Source: an uncultured Eubacteriaceae bacterium (lineage in GTDB: Bacteria; Bacillota; Clostridia; Eubacteriales; UBA1433). Taken from it: DNA of 9,167 bases. Below, piece after piece: positions 6,780 to 9,167 of the stretch. A program made the position numbers and the translations under genes. Where the stretch lies: positions 1 through 9,167 of the forward strand of contig CALFLU010000045.1 of NCBI GenBank assembly GCA_937880125.1, given 5' to 3'. The first letter of the stretch is position 1. Every line of letters starts with the position of its first letter. Under the pieces are notes generated by a model. That model saw only the letters and a program-made list of their open reading frames with translations, did no database searches and had not been told where the DNA came from.

Positions 6780-8150
6780 TTATCCTCTCTTTCGCTCCGT
6801 AAATTGCGACAAAACTTCTTCTAAGTGCATGCCGCGTGAACCCTTGAGCAAAACACAATCGCCTTTATGTGCCGTTTGCACCAAATATTGCACCACTTGC
6901 TCGTTGTTAAGACAGTGCTCCACGCGCTCTTCTTCCATGCCGCCCATGCGGCAACCCTGTGCCAAATGCGCCGCTTGTTCACCCACCGTTATCACCCGAT
7001 CGATATTTTTTTGCGCCACATAGACGCCCAACTCTTCGTGCAACACTCCCGCCTGCTCCCCAAGTTCCAACATATCCGCCAAAACCGCAATTTTTTTGCC
7101 GTCGCATTGCATGTCGCTCAGCACATCCAGCGCCGCTCTGGCCGCGTCGGGGTTGGAGTTATAGCAGTCGTTGATGATCATAATTTCCGCAACGGTCTGA
7201 AAATCCATTCTGTTTTTGCTGGGCGAAAAATCGTCAAACCCTTTTTGAATCTCCTCTTGCGTCAAATGAAGCATTTTGCCTATTGTCACAGCCACCAAAC
7301 AGTTATACACGTTGTGCCTGCCCGGCAACGAAAAAGAATACCGCTCCGCATTTACACAAAATTCAATGCCCTCTTCGTTTAACACCACATCCGTCGCTTT
7401 AATATCGCCCTCAGAGATGCCCACACCAATGACGGCATGGTTGCCGGAATGATATTGTTTTAAAAACCCATCGTCCCGATTGACCACCGCAGCGTTTCGC
7501 GCGCCGAAATCGGCAAAAAGGCTCACCTTTTCTTCATAGATACCCTGGCGTGTCCCCAGTTTTTCCAAATGCGAATAGCCCACATTGGTCACAATCCCAA
7601 TATCGGGGCGAAGCGATTTTGCCATGGTTGCAATTTCGCCTTTGTCGCAAAGTCCCAACTCTATTACCGCCGCCTCATGACTGCTGTTTAACTGCAAAAC
7701 AGTCAGCGGCATGCCCGTTTGATTGTTCAAATTGCCCTGTGTTTTCAGCGTGTTATATTTTGCACTGAGCACGGAGGCTACAATGTCTTTTGTCGTGGTT
7801 TTTCCGCTGCTGCCCGTTACGGCAACGATAGGAATATGAAAAAGAGAGCGATAATATCCCGCAAAGTCCAGCAATGCCTGCGTGGTATCGTCCACTTTAA
7901 TAACGGCCGCATCTGCTGCCCTCACACCCATATCCTCGCGGTGTATCACCACCGCCGCAGCCCCGGTCGCAACGGCACTTGCAACATAGTCGTGCCCATC
8001 CATATTTTCTCCGCGAATCGCAAAAAAAATACTGCCCGGCTCCAAACTTCGGCTGTCAATGCTCACAGCATCATAAATATGCTTTGAACCTTCTTTGAGC
8101 AAGCTGCCGTTCATGCTTTGTACCAATTCGTTTAGTGTAATTTTTTCCAT
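6780..8150 (-). CDS. murF: MurF, D-Ala-D-Ala adding ligase
   Basis: MurF attaches D-alanyl-D-alanine to the UDP-MurNAc-tripeptide, the last cytoplasmic step before MraY. The 456-residue protein has an N-terminal substrate domain (SIDSRSLEPGSIFFAI, 30-45), the P-loop TGSSGKTTTK (112-121), NLNNQTGMPLT (140-150), NVGYSHLEKLG (189-199), the MurF-type NDCYNSNPDA (327-336, usually NDAYNANP), DMLELG (359-364) and LLKGSRGMHLEEV (434-446). It lacks the DNPR motif that marks MurE, so it is MurF. Within the ELG(M)xxxGEI motif it reads ELGLCDKGEI (164-173). The start is ATG 8150, with GGAG (8156-8159) five bases upstream. A GTG at 8210 would add 20 residues but lies only about 8 bases from the predicted transcription start and has no ribosome binding site. 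It is the first gene of a tightly packed run ending at murG or ftsQ. Confidence 0.97.
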   Translation of the reverse strand: MEKITLNELVQSMNGSLLKEGSKHIYDAVSIDSRSLEPGSIFFAIRGENMDGHDYVASAVATGAAAVVIHREDMGVRAADAAVIKVDDTTQALLDFAGYYRSLFHIPIVAVTGSSGKTTTKDIVASVLSAKYNTLKTQGNLNNQTGMPLTVLQLNSSHEAAVIELGLCDKGEIATMAKSLRPDIGIVTNVGYSHLEKLGTRQGIYEEKVSLFADFGARNAAVVNRDDGFLKQYHSGNHAVIGVGISEGDIKATDVVLNEEGIEFCVNAERYSFSLPGRHNVYNCLVAVTIGKMLHLTQEEIQKGFDDFSPSKNRMDFQTVAEIMIINDCYNSNPDAARAALDVLSDMQCDGKKIAVLADMLELGEQAGVLHEELGVYVAQKNIDRVITVGEQAAHLAQGCRMGGMEEERVEHCLNNEQVVQYLVQTAHKGDCVLLKGSRGMHLEEVLSQFTERKRG

Positions 8151-8155
8151 TCCAA

Positions 8156-8159
8156 CTCC
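8156..8159 (-). promoter_or_regulatory. Ribosome binding site deciding the murF start
   Basis: GGAG on the minus strand lies five bases before ATG 8150. Protein homology also begins at this ATG (MEKITLNELV), so the upstream in-frame GTG at 8210 is not used as the start. Confidence 0.75.
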
Positions 8160-8224
8160 GTGTCGCTGTTTCAAAAAAATAATATCGCCATTGTTGATTA
8201 TTAAATCCACTTTACCAAATAAAT

Positions 8225-8252
8225 ATTATACCACTTTCTATATGGTTGTTCA
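8225..8252 (-). promoter_or_regulatory. Probable extended -10 promoter upstream of murF
   Basis: The minus strand carries a perfect -10 box TATAAT (8230-8225) preceded by TG plus one base (TGG, 8233-8231), the extended -10 arrangement. At 16 bases upstream is TGAACA (8252-8247), matching TTGACA at 4 of 6 positions. Initiation near 8218 would give a leader of about 68 bases to the murF ATG. It lies in the 126-base gap after the PBP stop, the widest gap in the window. It would let the run from murF onward be transcribed independently of the upstream PBP gene. No intrinsic terminator separates the PBP gene from it, so read-through from upstream is also likely. Confidence 0.75.
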
Positions 8253-8276
8253 TCATTTTTTCCTGTTTTTACAAAC

Positions 8277-9142
8277 TTACTGTGCATATTCGCAGATGAT
8301 TTCCACTTCCGAACCCGGCTCCACCAAAATGCCCGCACCGGGACTTTGCCCGCGAACAATGCCGCCGCCCTTGATGGTCACTTTCAGTCCCAGCTTCGTG
8401 AGAATTTCGTTGGCGCGCTGCACGCCCAGTCCGTTTAAGTCAGGCACAATCACCTTGCCGTCGGCGGTGGATGTGGAGCTGACTGTGAGCACAACGTTTA
8501 TGCTGCTCGCCTTGGCATATTCCACATTTACGGGATTTTGCACCGTGACAATGCCCGTATTGTCTCCTTGAATGGTATAGCCCAGTCCCAGTGTGTTTAT
8601 CACTTCCACAACGGATTCTATGTTTTCACCGCGGAAATCAGGCACGATCTGTGCGGGTGTTGCGCTGCCGCCGCTGTATTTATAGTTATAATAATTCACG
8701 GTTTTTTTCAAAATCTCAATGGCGGGCGGCGCTGCCACCTGACCGCCGAATCTGGCACCTTCGGGCTCGTCCACCAGCACATACACTGCAATTTGCGGAT
8801 CTTCATAGGGTGCCACACCATAAAACGATGCCACATATTTGCCTTTTTGATACCCGCCGGGGCCCGCCTTTTCCGCTGTGCCCGTTTTGCCCGCGATTTG
8901 CACATCCCCTGCCAGGCGCTGAAAGCCCGGTGTTGCAAGAATCATTTCACGCATAATCTCCAACACTTTTGCAGAAGAATCCTTTGAAGCCACTTTTCTG
9001 ACAACCTCGGGCTGATAGGTTTTAATCACTTCACCCGTCTCGCCGCTGATGATTTGCTTGGCAATAATCGGTTTCATGAGGTTGCCGCCGTTGACCACGG
9101 CATTTAGCCCCGTCACAAGCTGAATGGGTGTTACACTAATAC
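8277..9142 (-). CDS. Class B penicillin-binding protein with two PASTA domains (SpoVD/FtsI type), C-terminal part
   Basis: This is the C-terminal part of a septal transpeptidase that cross-links peptidoglycan outside the membrane and partners FtsW. The visible part opens at ISVTPIQLVTGLNAVVNGG (first codon 9138-9140), a conserved stretch of the transpeptidase domain. It contains the active-site KTGT triad (8877-8888) in AGKTGTAEK, then GKYVASFYGVAP. Two PASTA repeats follow: IVPDFRGENIESVVEVINTLG (about 8660-8469) and VIVPDLNGLGVQRANEILTKLG (about 8462-8280). The gene ends IICEYAQ at a TAA. The catalytic serine, SxN motif, pedestal and membrane anchor lie beyond the window. Two PASTA repeats resemble Bacillus PBP2B, whereas SpoVD usually has one, so I leave the symbol blank. 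Upstream of KTGT the usual GTG reads TPG and the approach loop looks a few residues short. It is followed by murF, not murE. True sequence ends at 9142, where adapter begins. Confidence 0.93.
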
Positions 9143-9167
9143 AGATCGGAAGAGCGTCGTGTAGGGA
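9143..9167 (+). other. Illumina TruSeq-type adapter sequence (not genomic)
   Basis: The last 25 bases begin AGATCGGAAGAGC and continue GTCGTGTAGGGA, the well-known Illumina adapter read-through sequence. The join falls inside the PBP reading frame. The codon before ISVTPIQL would be TGT (Cys) as given, whereas the family normally has Gly there (GGT), which is what results if the first adapter base replaces one genomic base. This indicates untrimmed adapter at a contig end. Confidence 0.95.

Noticed and set aside
8173..8202. Possible attenuator in the murF leader: AATAAT / ATTATT stem followed by seven T on the minus strand
   Set aside because: The stem is six A-T pairs with a 13-base loop, too weak to terminate, and A/T-rich leaders give such matches by chance. 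No alternative pairing or leader peptide was seen.
9114..9116. GTG at 9116 as the start of a short PASTA protein
   Set aside because: Homology continues upstream (ISVTPIQL) to 9140, so this GTG is an internal valine codon of a larger PBP cut by the contig end.
1..9167. CRISPR arrays, tRNA/rRNA genes, insertion sequences, phage genes or riboswitches
   Set aside because: I saw no direct repeats, cloverleaf patterns, transposase motifs or conserved leader structures. Nearly all of the window is accounted for by dcw genes.

Overview
This window is a stretch of a division and cell wall (dcw) cluster, and every gene in it lies on the minus strand. Read in the direction of transcription (right to left), the order is: 3' part of a PASTA-bearing class B penicillin-binding protein (SpoVD/FtsI type), murF, mraY, murD, ftsW (spoVE type), murG, ftsQ/divIB, ftsZ, and the 5' part of a shikimate kinase gene (aroK). 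The gene set, two PASTA repeats on the PBP, a DivIB-type FtsQ, strong AGGAGG-type ribosome binding sites and the lack of ftsA between ftsQ and ftsZ all point to a Bacillota, most likely class Clostridia. The species cannot be named. The right end of the window carries Illumina adapter sequence, so this is probably the edge of a short-read contig, perhaps from an uncultured organism.

Layout. Positions 9143-9167 are adapter, not genome. The PBP tail (8277-9142) ends before a 126-base gap that holds an extended -10 promoter (TGG-TATAAT) and the murF leader. murF, mraY, murD, ftsW and murG (8150 down to 2187) are packed with gaps of 1 to 11 bases, and their ribosome binding sites lie in or over the end of the preceding gene. 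ftsQ follows after 51 bases. An 88-base gap before ftsZ holds a convincing sigma-A-type promoter (TTGTTA, 17 bases, TACAAT). ftsZ is followed by an intrinsic terminator (184-208), and 78 bases after its stop the aroK reading frame begins and runs off the left edge.

How the genes work together. MurD and MurF are cytoplasmic amino acid ligases that build UDP-MurNAc-pentapeptide. MraY loads the phospho-MurNAc-pentapeptide on undecaprenyl phosphate (lipid I), and MurG adds GlcNAc (lipid II). FtsW polymerises lipid II and the PBP cross-links it at the septum, with FtsQ/DivIB as a divisome scaffold and FtsZ as the cytoskeletal ring. Three dcw genes often found in this neighbourhood (murE, ftsA, murC) are absent from the visible segment.

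I see no novel system here: no mobile element, CRISPR array, RNA gene or unfamiliar protein. The points worth a second look are the adapter tail, the two internal promoters, the terminator before a promoterless-looking aroK, the absence of murE, and several unusual residues plus a very short linker in FtsZ. MurG and the PBP show smaller motif deviations.
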